Source: Saccharina japonica (lineage: Eukaryota; Sar; Phaeophyceae; Laminariales; Laminariaceae). From it: a stretch of DNA of 64,000 nucleotides. The translations under genes were made by a program, and so were the position numbers. The stretch lies in NCBI GenBank assembly GCA_008828725.1, contig MEHQ01000967.1, positions 62,001 through 126,000 of the forward strand, given 5' to 3'. This document shows, in pieces, positions 34,339 to 46,700 of this stretch (positions are counted from its first letter, which is position 1; each line of letters opens with the position of its first letter). The notes beneath the pieces were generated by a model that saw nothing but the letters and a program-made list of their open reading frames with translations, did not search any database and had not been told where the DNA came from.

Positions 34339-34560
34339 GACACCGATCTCTCAGCGTTGTCATCCTCGCACTACGAGTACCTCCCCACTGGACCCGCAGT
34401 TGCTAAGGTAAGCTTATCGCACACGGTATGTTGTTCCACTCCGCCGTCTGCCTTACCACCTCGTTATTTTAGATTGTCTAGGCAGGTGTTCCCATCAGCT
34501 CATGGTCACACAGCAGTTCGGGTGCATGGCTGTATCGGCTCGACGCGATACTATTCATAG
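34339..34560 (+). CDS. Possible short spliced ORF, unrecognised
   Basis: Exon-like segment 34339-34407 follows GCAAGCCAG and ends AAG before GTAAGC. A second segment 34486-34560 follows a pyrimidine-rich stretch ending GGCAG and runs to TAG. The phase 0 join reads SSSHYEYLPTGPAVAK and then VFPSAHGHTAVRVHG. No domain is recognised and no upstream start exon is seen. A separate 84-codon ORF with a hydrophobic C terminus (34581-34835) follows. Either may be chance. Confidence 0.25.
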   Translation, partial: DTDLSALSSSHYEYLPTGPAVAKVSLSHTVCCSTPPSALPPRYFRLSRQVFPSAHGHTAVRVHGCIGSTRYYS

Positions 34561-34835
34561 AATAACGCCGGGGCGACTGAATGTCATCGTCTTTTTTAAA
34601 GCTTCCACAACTTTCTCCGATGGTCATGCACGGGGCGACGGCTTGCGGTATTGTTAACACGAGTCAACACGCCGCGCTGGCGTTGTATCGGGGGTTCATC
34701 TCTGGAAGACGACTTTTATTTTCGCTGATCCTGTCTTTTGATGAATATACTCTCCATCGCAGCCGGGTGGCGGCGGTTGGTGCTGTGGTCATTTTGTTTG
34801 CCTCCCCATTGATCCTTTACTGCTGTGCTTTGTGA

Positions 34836-37399
34836 AGGCGCGTCGGCTGTCGGCGAGCATTTTCGACAGTATCCAGACGATAAGGGGGAGTAGCTGATTG
34901 CGCCCCGTGCAGGGACGCTGGAACTAATTCGGCGGCTGACTTCTCGCGTTGCTCATAGCAACATTGCGGCTCTATAAAACCAGGTAAGGACGCTGTTATA
35001 CCTACCAGTATGATGTCAGTTCCTTATGGCCTAAAATGGTTGCCCGTTGTCCGTACTACTGCTGTATTACAACTGGGGCTGGACCCGGCGGGCTGACACC
35101 CGCCTTCGGCTCCACGATGCCCGTTTTGGTCAAGAGAGCAAGAGAAGAAGAGAGGCGATCGGCGGGAAAACGTAAACCTTCAGTTTCATGGCTTTACGTC
35201 CGCGTCTGTCGTTGTGCTTGTTATGACGGAAGTGTTGTTAATTTGGACGGCAATTTTTTTAGCGACCCCCCCCGAAATCACTCAGGGTTGCAAAGGTGGG
35301 TCTACGAAAGACTGCGATCATCTCCGAAATACACAGCGAAATAACACAACATGCAGCAACAGTGAAGTTGAACACTATCGCATCAGAGCAGCCAGAAAGC
35401 ACAGCGGGCCCACAAACACAACACGAGGCGGGACAGCCGCCACCGAGACTGCTGTGCGCACCCAGTGTCTGAGATGAGAACAGCTCGCTGGGCTATACCT
35501 GCTGTGCTCTGCTGGTCTCTCATGTGCTACGTAGCTGTTGTGCGATGCCTTTGGCAGAAACGTCTACATCAGTCCGAAACGACTTAGCTTTACAATTATT
35601 TATAATAATTTTATTTAATTGGTTGGGTATTCGAAAGTTCAGTTTCCACAGCTGTACGAGTACTCGTACAGCGGAGGAGAGTTTTGGGGGTAGCGGGCCG
35701 AGAACGGTACAGCTGTTCGCCGAAGCGCCGGGCAACCGCTCACCGACTGGCTGCGTGGGTGGCAGTTCAACGGTGGCCAGTGGGGTGGGGTATTGTCGGC
35801 GTACGAGTACCAGAGTAGTTGTTAGATGTCCTCTGCTTTTCGTAGGTTTGTTACATTTATTTGTTGTTTTACCGGTCTCCACGGAGTCGGCAAATTCATT
35901 GGTAAAGAGTGGGAGGGGGNCGCTATAGCGTATTGATACGACCTCGGGCTCATGCCAGGGCCTAGCACAGGCGGGCAGGGTAAGGGAGCTGGAGCGCTGC
36001 TCATGGAGACATAAACCACGTATATATTATCGTCGGACCTCGCAGGCCACCATCGAGGCGCAGCGAGCAAGTCAAGGAAGCAAGTCAGGGAAGTCACCAG
36101 CAAGCACGAGACCTCACAGATGGAGAAAGCCTCATCAAGTATATGAACTCCCTAATATATGAAACCGTCATCATACCTGCTGTATCGAGTACCAAGCACA
36201 ATCAATAAGTACTCAATCGGCTTCTGCGACGGTAGCTCACGCGGAACGACTGTGGCTGCTCGGACGGCACTGCTGTATTCCTTGATCATCGCATGCGTTT
36301 GTATTGCTTTGCTGCTGCTGTGCAGATCACAGACCACCAGGTAGTGCTGTAGCGTACGTAGTTACTTGCCCGGCGAATAGCTTCTTTTTTATATACTGCT
36401 GTACATCTGCACGAGAGGCACGCTTTTTTATTTATTTTTCACAGGAAATCCACGGGAATTTACACATGAATTGCTCCTTAAAAAGTAAACCAGCCGTACC
36501 CGTATATACGAAGTACGTTCCAGGGTACGGGTATCATACAATACTCGTAAATGATACTCGTACGTACACCTGTCTTCGGGTCTGATGAAAAAAACAGGTG
36601 CATATTGTCGACCCGTCCATGGACCAGCATAAACCACAAGTCATTATAGGCTGCCGCTGTGTATTGTTTGTCGCTGCTCTGCTTCTGCTGAGGTACTGCG
36701 TGCGGCGGGGGCCCAATCTTACTACTATACGTATCTTGCGTCGACCGCAGGGTTTGCTGTAGCTTTTTTTAATGTACTGTAAAGTTGCAACTCATTGTGG
36801 CCACACTAATCCCCCATACAACTGTAATTTTTAGCGGACAAGTCCAAACCCAACTACAAAAACACAATCAACTCCCCTCTTGCAATCACTCCAAAGGGAA
36901 GTCTTCTACCGAACAGAGAGCCGTTCTTCCACCAGCACTTTCACGAGTGTCTTTTTAGCCGTGCTTTCACGAGTTTTTTTTTTTTCTTTAGCTTTCGGCC
37001 AGGCCTTCGTCTTCAGTACAATTGAGTAGCCCACAAAAAAAGAGCCCGTACTTCGTCAACGGGCAAGTGAAACACACAGGAAAGAGCCCAAATCTCGTCA
37101 GCACAAGCAAACAACGCATGGTTTGCCATACTATATGCCACACGCAGTTCAAAACCCCACAACACGTCCGCCACAACTTTCAGTTGGCGATGTTGTTCAT
37201 CCTTGCGCACGAGTAGTAAGACTTCAGCCAGTCAGTACAAGACTTCAGCCAGTACGACCAACCCCTGGCCCCCATTCCTATGCCTTGCGCCTACACGCTC
37301 TACAGCAGCACAGTCGTACAACATTCGGCAGCATACCCTGAAGTCGTCTGCTAATAGCTATAGATATAGGTATGCTTCGTTCTCAACACTCACGAAAGG
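34836..37399. other. No gene recognised; one dispersed repeat and one ambiguous base
   Basis: A single n stands at 35920 after a G-run, a sign of sequencing difficulty there. Bases 36127-36225 match 40048-40137 in direct orientation (AGTATATGAACTCCC, ATATATGAAACCGTCATC, CTGCTGTATCGAGTAC), so this is a dispersed repeat. ORFs up to 134 codons have no features of a real protein. Confidence 0.4.
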
Positions 37400-38570
37400 C
37401 TAGGCTTTTGCCTGCAACGTATCTGTACATACAAACTACTGTAGGTACTGTAGCTGTACATATTATTAGCAGTCAAAAATAGCATCGCAAGATCAATTCA
37501 ACAACATAACACAAAAAAAGGAACACGAGAGAACGCGCGCTGAGTACCAGCGGTGGTTGTGGGTATGTGTGTACTCCTGTGATGTTGCTACTGCTGCTGT
37601 TTCGTATGTTATTGCTGGGGCTGCGGCTGCTCCTTCATGTACATCGATCGATGTAGGAAAAGCGGGGGCTAAAAATATTGTTTTGTCAAATTATTTTACA
37701 GCAGTACGAACACATACATATTTTTTCAGGCGGGGCAATTTGTTTTTTCCTCGATCAACTACACAGCAACAGTATCAACACGCTGATACACATGACCTCA
37801 TACGTACGACCTCATACGTACGACGACAGACCTTTGAACGACGACAGGACTTTGGACTCGAATCTCGACATAAAATCAAGCCACGGTCAACCCGCTTCGA
37901 AGTTATCATTTGGACCCGTGGTCTAGTAGGGGGCTAGAGGTTGCCCTCGCCGTGGTATCCAAACCAGGAAAGTAACTATGTTTCGTCGGAATGAGATATA
38001 GGGAGATATCGAGATTTTTATAGGAGATAGAGCAGGAGATATTTATGTTTTCCTGTCTCGTTGAGCCTAACAACAAGCAAACACCGCATGCCTGCATGGT
38101 CTCGACACCAGTCACAAGCCACAAAACTGTGCATCCGTCCCAGTTTTCAGTTGCTCCTCTTTTTTGTAGGCTACTACTGTAGTACAGCAGTACAGGTATA
38201 CCAGGAGCCGTGGTACATTTTTGTTGTCTACAAAAAAATGGAATAAGGCCCAAAGCAAACGCTTATTTTTGTGGCTGGCATATTCTCGTATAAAACAGCA
38301 GTACGTATATACATGTAGGAGGTACTGTACGTACATATTTTACCAGCAAGTGGCAGCATGCTACCAAAAAGGCGAGAGTTCGTACGCACACGTTGTTTAC
38401 TCTATCAATAGCTTCCTTCTTCGCCTAAACGTTTTGTCCGCACTCCTCGGTTTTAGTGGAAGATGCACCAGTGTAGTTGCTGCTGTAGGTTTTGCTGCTG
38501 TTGGTGTTGGTAACCGGTATTTCTTGCGTCGCCCTTACTATGATCACTCCGTAGGAAAGCCTTGTATAGA
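37400..38570 (+). repeat. Dispersed repeat R2, copy 2 (uninterrupted)
   Basis: Collinear with 5590-6545 plus 10243-10990, but without the 3.7-kb SINE array. The joint corresponds to about 37835-37860 here. Hairpin arms of the left part are decayed in this copy. It ends at ACTCCGTAGGAAAGCCTTGT, as in copy 1. Confidence 0.65.
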
Positions 38571-38579
38571 TTAGAAAAA

Positions 38580-38724
38580 TTAAAAAACAACAGCTGTGAG
38601 CTCGAGGATCTCGTCGAAATTTATCTTTGCTAGCTGAGTGTAATACTTCGATCGCGCGTACTTACAGGTTTTATATGTCCTCATGCAGAATGTGCATCCC
38701 GTATGAGGGAGACACAATCTGAGG
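38580..38724 (-). CDS. Candidate last exon of an unrecognised protein
   Basis: After an acceptor-like AATTCTACAG (minus strand), a frame is open from 38724 to a TAA at 38580. It gives 47 residues that include TFCMRTYKTCKYARSKYY and end KINFDEILELTAVVF. Composition and the acidic-hydrophobic end look like a true C terminus. A C-tract belonging to repeat R4 lies 36 nt before the acceptor. Upstream exons, expected beyond 39.84 kb on the minus strand, were not identified. Confidence 0.35.
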
Positions 38725-38760
38725 CTGTAGAATTCAGGAAGTGTGTGTCTATTTGTGTGT

Positions 38761-39289
38761 GGGGGGGGGGGGGGGTACTCATGTTGTGCACGGCCGTAGT
38801 CATATGACCATAGACTCTCGCATCCCTACAATGCCGGGACGGAGCGCGTTGGGTTTTCACCAACCAGGCAGACATTGCTTGCACCAAGCGCGAAACGCCG
38901 TGAGGTATTGGGCGAGTCGCATGGAGGGTGAGCTGCATCCTGCTAAGAACCGCCTCTGAGGCGGACTTGCATATGGACGACAGCTTCAATGAGTTAATTT
39001 AATTTCTGGTGTGGCCACTTCCGGAGACAGCAATGGGTTTTACTATGTAACTGCCTCGCGGACGCCTTACCATATTAACACTACGTGAAACGACCATTCC
39101 CCTTGTGCGGAACAAAGGTTCTCCACCCCGCACAAATGATCTACTCGACCGCCAGCTTTGGTGACCGCCAAAAAAAATAACAAAAAAAAACGGCACCCTG
39201 GTTGTCTAGCTCACGCAGCGAGTGGCGTGTTTTACAGCGTCGTTGCCAACCGACGCCAACCCAACCTATAAATATAATATATTTATAGG
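38761..39289 (-). mobile_element. R4 element, copy A
   Basis: A ~515-bp unit runs between a G-run (38761-38775) and a terminal palindrome CCTATAAAT...ATTTATAGG joined to the next G-run. It is nearly identical to copies B and C. It has no ORF of note and no terminal inverted repeats, and tRNA boxes are not evident. Strand is given so that the palindrome end is 5' and the C-tract 3', the orientation shared with the genes it sits in. Confidence 0.8.
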
Positions 39290-39835
39290 GGGGGGGGGGG
39301 TGTACTCATGTTGTGCACGGCCGTAGTCATATGACCATAGACCCTCGCATCCCTACAATGCCGGGACGGAGCGCGTTGGGTTTTCACCAACCAGGCAGAC
39401 ATTGCTTGCACCAAGCGCGAAACGCCGTGAGGTATTGGGCGAGTCGCATGGAGGGTGAGCTGCATCCTGCTAAGAACCGCCTCTGAGGCGGACTTGCATA
39501 TGGACGACAGCTTCAATGAGTTAATTTAATTTCTGGTGTGGCCACTTCCGGAGACAGCAATGGGTTTTACTATGTAACTGCCTCGCGGACGCCTTACCAT
39601 ATTAACACTACGTGATACGACCATTCCCCTTGTGCGGAACAAAGGTTCTCCACCCCGCACAAATGATCTACTCGACCGCCAGCTTTGGTGACCGCCAAAA
39701 AAAAATAACAAAAAAAACGGCACCCTGGTTGTCTAGCTCACGCAGCGAGTGGCGTGTTTTACAGCGTCGTTGCCAACCGACGCCAACCCAACCTATAAAT
39801 ATATCATACATTTATAGGGGGGGGAGGGGGGGGTA
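39290..39835 (-). mobile_element. R4 element, copy B (tandem with A)
   Basis: Head-to-tail neighbour of copy A, separated only by a G-run. It ends with CCTATAAATATATCATAC and its palindromic partner, followed by GGGGGGGGAGGGGGGGG. The very few differences from A indicate recent duplication. Confidence 0.8.
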
Positions 39836-40735
39836 AAAAAAAATCACATCAAATTATTATTAAATAATAAAATCAAATTAAAATTAAACAGTCTGAAGTA
39901 AACATACCAAGTATACTATAGTGTTCCGACGAGTTGACGTGATAGAGTGGGTCTACTATTAGTAGCATATATTATAGGACTTCGAAGTGGCGAGCAGAGA
40001 GCACGCGAAAGACGAGCGGAGAGAACTGGCACGCATTTCTACCTCAATAAAGCCTCACCAAGTATATGAACTCCCCAATATATGAAACCGTCATCGTACC
40101 TGCTGTATCGAGTACAAGCACAATCAATATCCTCCCTGCTTTGCAATCGATACTGCGCGACACCACACATCCGCAGTAGGTATACCGAACAGGTGTACAG
40201 TCCCACCAACTAATATGGCGAACAGTATGGCAATAAAGCATCACAATAGCATGGCATGGTCACACCTCATAACTGTCCCGAAAACCACGAATCATCATCC
40301 CGAATCAATATCACGCATTCCAAATTCACGTCCCGAAAGTGAACCACAATATCCCAAAACCTCAAGCAAATTCAAAGTACTGAATACTACCTGAAGTTCA
40401 AGCAAATTCATTCAAATTCAGATACCAAAATCTAAACTATACTGGCTCAAAGTTCAGAATCACTGCACGTTGCAAGAATCTCGAAACCCGAAAAATCCTC
40501 AATGCAAATCTCAATACCGTACAATGTACAAGGTTCCCCTTCGGGATGTTGGTCACTTGAAATCCCGGGGGTGTCGCAAGTTGAAAAGAGATCGCACATG
40601 CTTCATAGTTCCCTTTTTGGAGCAATCATGTGGCATATACTGCTCTTCTGTCTTGTTAGTAGCGAGGGCCATTCCTAACGAAACATATGTCACGAGATGA
40701 TATAATATCTGAGGTAGAGTTAAGTGGGCTCCCGG
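39836..40735. other. No gene recognised; worn minisatellite flank
   Basis: An AT-rich patch (39836-39900) is followed by the dispersed repeat at 40048-40137 (see 36127-36225). Then come CAAATTCA/CCCGAAA-type degenerate units, and at 40517 GTACAAGGTTCCCCTTCGGG, the flank of the ~30-bp minisatellite family. Confidence 0.45.
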
Positions 40736-43700
40736 TGCTGAGCGCGGACTAGCGCGGCGTAGCGCGGCGTAGCGCGGCGTAGCGCGGCGTAGCGCGGTGT
40801 AGCGCGGCGTAGCGCGGCGTAGCGTGGCGTAGCGCGGCGTAGCGCGGCCTAGCGCGGCGTAGCGCGGCGTAGCGCGGCCTAGCGCGACGTAGCGCGGCGT
40901 AGCGCGGCCTAGCGCGGCGTAGCGCGGCGTAGCGCGGCGTAACGTGGCGAAGCGCGGCGTAGCGCGGCGTAGCGCGGCGTAGCGCAGCCTAGCGCGGCGT
41001 AGCGCGGCGTAGCGTGGCGTAGCGCGGCGTAGCGCGGCCTAGCGCGGCGTAGCGCGGCGTAGCGCGGCCTAGCGCGTCGTAGCGCGGCGTAGCGCGGCCT
41101 AGCGCGGCGTAGCGCGGCGTAGCGCGGCGTAGCGTGGCAAAGTGCGGCGTAGCGCGGCGTAGCGCGGCGTAGCGCAGTGTAGCGCGGCGTAGCGCGGCGT
41201 AGCGTGGCGTAGCGCGGCGTAGCGCGGCCTAGCGCGGCGTAGCGCGGCGTAGCGCGGCCTAGCGCGGCCTAGCGCGGCCTAGCGCGGCCTAGTGCGGCGT
41301 AGCGCGGCCTAGCGCGGCCTAGCGAGGCGTAGCGCGGCGTATCGCGGCCTAGCGCGGCGTAGCACGGCGTAGCGCAGGCTACCGCGGCGTAGCGCGGCGT
41401 AGCGCAGGCTAGCGCGGCGTAGCGCGGCCTAGCGTGGCCTAGTGCGGCGTAGCGCGGCCTAGCGCGGCCTAGCGTGGCCTAGCGCGGCCTAGCACGGCGC
41501 GGCGTAGCGCGGCGTAGCGCGGCCTAGCACGGCGTAACGCGGCGTAGCGCGGTGTAGCGCGGCCTAGCGCGTCGTAGCGCGGCGTAGCGCGGCCTAGCGC
41601 GGCCTAGCGCGGCCTAGCGAGGCTTAGCGCGGCGTAGCGCGGCGTAGTGCGGCCTAGCGCGGCCTAGCGCGGCCTAGCGCGGCCTAGCGCGGCGTAGCGC
41701 GGTGTAGCGCGGCGTAGCGCGGCGTAGCACGGCGTAGTGCGGCGTAGCACGGCGTAGCGAGGCGTAGCGCGGCGTAGCGCGGCCTAGCGCTGCGTTGCAC
41801 GGCGTTGCGCGGCGAAGCGCGGCATAGCGCGGCCTAGCGCGGCGTAGCGCGGCCTAGCGCGGCGTAGCGTGGCGTAGCGCGGCGTAGCGCGGCGTAGGGC
41901 GGCGTAGCGCGGCGTAGCGCGACGTAGCGCGGCGTAGCGCGGCGTAGCGCGGCGTAGCGCGGCGTAGCGCGACGTAGCGCGGCGTAGCGCGGCGTAGCGC
42001 GGCGTAGCGCGGCGTAGCACGGCGTAGCGCGGCGTAGCGTGGCCTAGCGCGGCCTAGCGCGGCCTAGCGCAGCGTAGCACGGCGTAGCGTGGCGTAGCAC
42101 GGCGTAGCACGGCCTAGCGCGGCGTAGCGCGGCGACGCTCGGCCTAGCGCGGCCTCGCGCGGCGTAGCGCGGCGCAGCGCGGCCTAGCGCAGCCTAGCGC
42201 GGCGTAACGCGGCGAAGCGCGGCGTAGCGCGGCGGAGCGCGGCGGAGCGCGGCCTAGCGCGTCCTAGCGCGGCGTAGCGCGGCCTAGCACGGCGTAGCGC
42301 GGCCTAGCGCGGCCAAGCGCGGCGTAGCGTGGCCTAGCACGGCGTAGCGTGGCCTAGCGCGACGTAGCGTGGCCTAGCGCGGCCTAGCGCGGCCTAGCGC
42401 GGCGAAGAGCGGCGTAGCGCGGCGTAGCGCGGCCCAGCACGGCCTAACACGGCGTAGTGCGGCGGAGCGCGGCGTAGAGCGGCGTAGAGCGGCGTAGCGC
42501 GGCAAAGCGTGGCGTAGCGCGTCGTATCGCGGCCTAGCGCGGCGTGGCGCGGCGTAGCGCGGCGTAGCGCGGCGTAGCGCAGCGTAGCGCAGCGTAGCGC
42601 GGCCTAGCGCGGTGTAGCGCGGCCTAGCGCGGCCTAGCGCAGCGTAGCGCGGCCTAGCGCGGCCTAGCGCGGCCTAGCGCGGCCTAGCGCGGCGTATCGT
42701 GGCCTGGCGAAGCGAAGCGCGGCATAGAGCTGCGTAGTGCGGCCAAGCGCGGCGTAGCGCGGCGTAGCGCGGCGTAGCGCGGCCTAGCGTGGCCTAGCGC
42801 GGCCTAGCGCGGCGTAGCGCGGCCTAGCGCGGCGTAGCGCGGCGTAGCGCGGCTTGACGCGTTATAGCGAGGCGTATCGTGGCCTAGCGAAGCATAGCGC
42901 GGAGTAGCGCGGCGCAGCGCGGGCTAGCGCGGCCTAGCGTGGCGTAGCGCGGCGTAGCTCGGCGTAGCGCGGCATAGCGCGACCTAGCTCGGCCTAGCGC
43001 GGGGTTGCGCGGCGTAGCGCCGCGTAGCGCGGTGTAGCGCGGCGTAGCGCGGCCTAGCACGGCGTACCGCGGCCTAGCGCGGCGTAGCGCGGCGTAGCGC
43101 GGCGTAGCGCGGCTCAACGCGGCGTAGCGCGGCTCAACGCGGCGTAGCGCGGCTTAACGCGGCCTAGCGCGGTGTATCGCGGCCTAGCGCGGCGTAGCGC
43201 TGAGCCTCGCTACGCCGCGCTACGCCGCGCTAGGCCGCGCTACGCCGCGCTACGCCGCGCTACGCCGCGCAACGCCTCGCTAGTCCACGATACGCCGCGC
43301 TACGCCGCGTTACGCCGCGCTATGCCGCGCTAGGCCGCGCTAGGCCGCGCTACGCCTTGCTAGGCCGCACTAGGCCACGTTAGGCCGCGCTAGGCCGCGC
43401 TACGCCGCGCGCTACGCCGCGTTACGCCGCGCTAGGGCGCCATTCGCCGCGCTACGCCGTGCTAGGCCGCGCTAGGCCACGATAGGCTGCGCTAGGCCGC
43501 GCTAGGCCGCGCTAGGCCGCGCTAGGCCGCGCTAGGCCGCGCTACGCCGCGCTTGGCCGCGATACGCCGCGCTACGCCGCGCTACGCCGCGCTACGCCGC
43601 GCTAAGCCGCGGTACGCCGCGCTACGCCGCGCTAGGCCGCGCTACTCCGCGCTAGGCGGCTTTGCCGCGCTAGGCCGCGCTAGGCCGCGCTACGCCGAGC

Positions 43701-46700
43701 TACGCCGCGCTACGCCGCGCTAGGCCGCGCTAGGCCGCGCTAGGCCGCACTACGCCGCGCTACGCCGCGCTACGCCGCGCTAGGCCGCGCTAGACCGAGC
43801 TAGGCCGCGCTACGCCGCGCTACGCTGAGCTATGCCGAGCTACGCCGCGCTAGGCCGCGCTAGCCCGCGCTACGCCGCGCTACGCCGCGCTACGCCTCGC
43901 TAGGCCGTGCTACGCCGCGCTACGCCACGCTACGCCGCGCTACGCCTCGCTACGCGGCGCTACGCCGCGCTACGCCGCGTTACGCCGCGCTACGCCACGC
44001 TACGCCGCGCTACGCCGCGCTAGGCCACGCTACGCCGCGCTAGGCGCCGCGGGGTATCTCGGCGTAGCGTGGCGTAGCGCGGCATAACGTTGTTTAGCGT
44101 GGTGTAGCGCGGCTTAGCGCGGTGTAGCGCGGCCTAGCACGGCCTAGCGCGGCCTAGCGCGGCCTAGCGCGGCCTAGCGCGGTCTAGCGCGGCGTATCGT
44201 GGCCTAGCGCGGCGTAGCGCGGCGTAGCGCGGCGTAGTGCGGCCTAGCGCGGCCTAGCGCGGCGTGGCGCGGCGTAACGCGGCATAGCGCGGCGTATCGC
44301 GGCGTAACGCCGCGTAGCGCGATGTAGCGCGGCGTAGCGCGGCGTAGCGCGGCGTAGCCCGGCGTAGCGCGGCGTAGCGCGGCCTAGCGCGGCGTAGCGC
44401 GGTCTAGCGCGGCGTAGCGCGGCGTAGCGCGGCCTAGCACGGCGTAGCGCGGCGTAGGGCGGTCAATCGCGGCGTAGCGCGGCGTAGCGCGGCGTAGCGG
44501 GCCGTAGCGCGGCGTAGCGCGGCGTAGCGCGGCGTAGCGCGGCGTAGCGCGGCCTAGCGTGGCCTAGCGCGGCCTAGCGTGGCGTTGCACGGCGTTGCGC
44601 GGCGAAGCGCGGCATAGCGCGGCCTAGCGCGGCGTAGCGCGGCGTAGCGCGGCCTAGCGCGGCCTAGCGCGGCGTAGCGCGGCGTAGCGCGGCGTAGCGC
44701 AGCGTAGCGCGGCCTAGCGCGTTGTAGCGCGGCCTAGCGGGGCGTAGCGCGGCGTAGCGCGGCGTAGCGCGTCCTAGCGCGGCCTAGCGCGGCCTAGCGC
44801 GGCCTAGCGTGGCCTAGTGCGGCGTATCGTGGCCTAGCGCGGCGTAGCGCGTCGTAGCGCGGCGTAGTGCGGCCTAACGCGGCGTAGCGCGGCATAGCGC
44901 GGCTAGCGCGGCCTAGCGCGGCCTAGCGCGGCCTAGCGCGGCGTAGCGCGGTCAAGCGCGGCCTAGCGCGGCGTAGCGCGGCGTGACGCGGCATATCGCG
45001 GCGTATCGTGGCCTAGCGAAGCGTAGCGCGGAGTAGCGCGGCGTAGCGCGGGCTAGCGCGGCCTAGCGTGGCGTAGCGCGGCGTAGCTCGGCGTAGCGCG
45101 GCATAGCGCGACCTAGCGGCCTAGCGCGGGGTAGCGCGGCGTAGCGCCGCGTAGCGCGGTGTAGCGCGGCGTAGCGCGGCCTAGCACGGCGTACCGTGGC
45201 CTAGCGCGGCTAATCGCGGCGTAGCGCGGCGTAGCGCGGCTCAACGCGGCGTAGCGCGGCTTAACGCGGCCTAGCGCGGCGTAGCGCGGCCTAGCGCGGC
45301 GTAGCGCGGCGTAGCGCGGCGTAGCGCGGCGTAGCGTGGCGTAGCGCGGCGTAGCGCGGCGTAGCGCGGCGTAGCGCGGCGTAGCGAGGCGTAGCGCGGC
45401 GTAGCGTGGCGTAGCGCGGCGTAGCGCGGCCTAGTGAGGCGTAGCGCGGCGTAGCGCGGCGTAGCGCGGGCTAGCGCGGCCTAGCGCGGCGTAGCTCGGC
45501 GTAGCTCAGCGTAGCGCGGCGTAGCGCGGCCTAGCTCGGCCTAGCGCGGCGTAGCGCGGCGTACGTAGCTCGGCGTAGCGCGGCGTAGCGCGGCGTAGCG
45601 CGGCGTAGCGCGGCGTAGTGCGGCCTAGCGCGGCCTAGCTCGGCCTAGCGCGACCTAGCGCGGCGTAGCTCGGCGTAGCGCGGCCTAGCGCGGCCTAGCG
45701 CGGCAAAGCCGCCTAGCGCGGAGTAGCGCGGCAGCCGCCTAGCGCGGAGTAGCGCGGCGTAGCGCGGCGTAGCGCGGCGTACCGCGGCTTAGCGCGGCGT
45801 AGCGTGGCGTAGCGCGGCGTAGCACGGCGTAGCGCGGCCTAGCGCGGCTTAGCGCGGCCTAGCGCGGCCTAGCGCGGCCTAGCGCGGCCTAGCGCGGCCT
45901 AGCGCAGCGTATCGTGGCCTAGCGCGGCCTAGCACGGCGTAGCGCGGCGAATGGCGCCCTAGCGCGGCGTAGCGCGGCGTAGCGCGCGGCGTAGCGTGGC
46001 GTACCGCGGCCTAACGTGGCCTAGTGCGGCCTAGCAAGGCGTAGCGCGGCCTAGCGCGGCCTAGCGCGGCATAGCGCGGCGTAACGCGGCGTAGTGCGGC
46101 GTATCGTGGACTAGCGAGGCGTTGCGCGGCGTAGCGCGGCGTAGCGCGGTATAGCGCGGCCTAGCGCGGCGTAGCGCGGCGAAGCGCGGCCTAGCGCGGC
46201 GTAGCGCGGAGTATCTCGGCGTAGCGCGGCGTAGCGCGGCCTAGCTCGGCCAAGCGTGGCGTAGCGCGGCATAGCGTTGAGTAGGGCGGCGTAGCGTGGC
46301 GTAGCGCGGCCTAGCCCGGCGTATCGTGGCCTAGGATGGCGTAGCGCGGCGTATCGCGGCGTCGTACGGCGTAGCGCGGGGTAGCGCGGCGTAGCGCGGC
46401 GTAGCGCGGCGTAGCGCGGCGTAGCGCGGCGTAGCGTGGCTTAGCGCGGCATAGCGCGGCCTAGCGCGGCCTAGCGCGGCGTAGCGCGGCCTTGCGCGGC
46501 CTAGCGCGGCATAGCGCGGCGTAGCGCGGATAAGCGCGGCCTAGCGCAGCGTAGCGCGGTCTAGCGCGGCCTAGCGCGGTCTAACGTGGCGTATCGTGGC
46601 CTAGCGCGGTGTAGCGCGGCCTAGCGCCCGCCAAGCGCGGCGCTGCGCGGCGTAGCGCGGCGTAGCGCGGCGAAGCGCGGCGTAGCGCGGCCTAGCGCGG

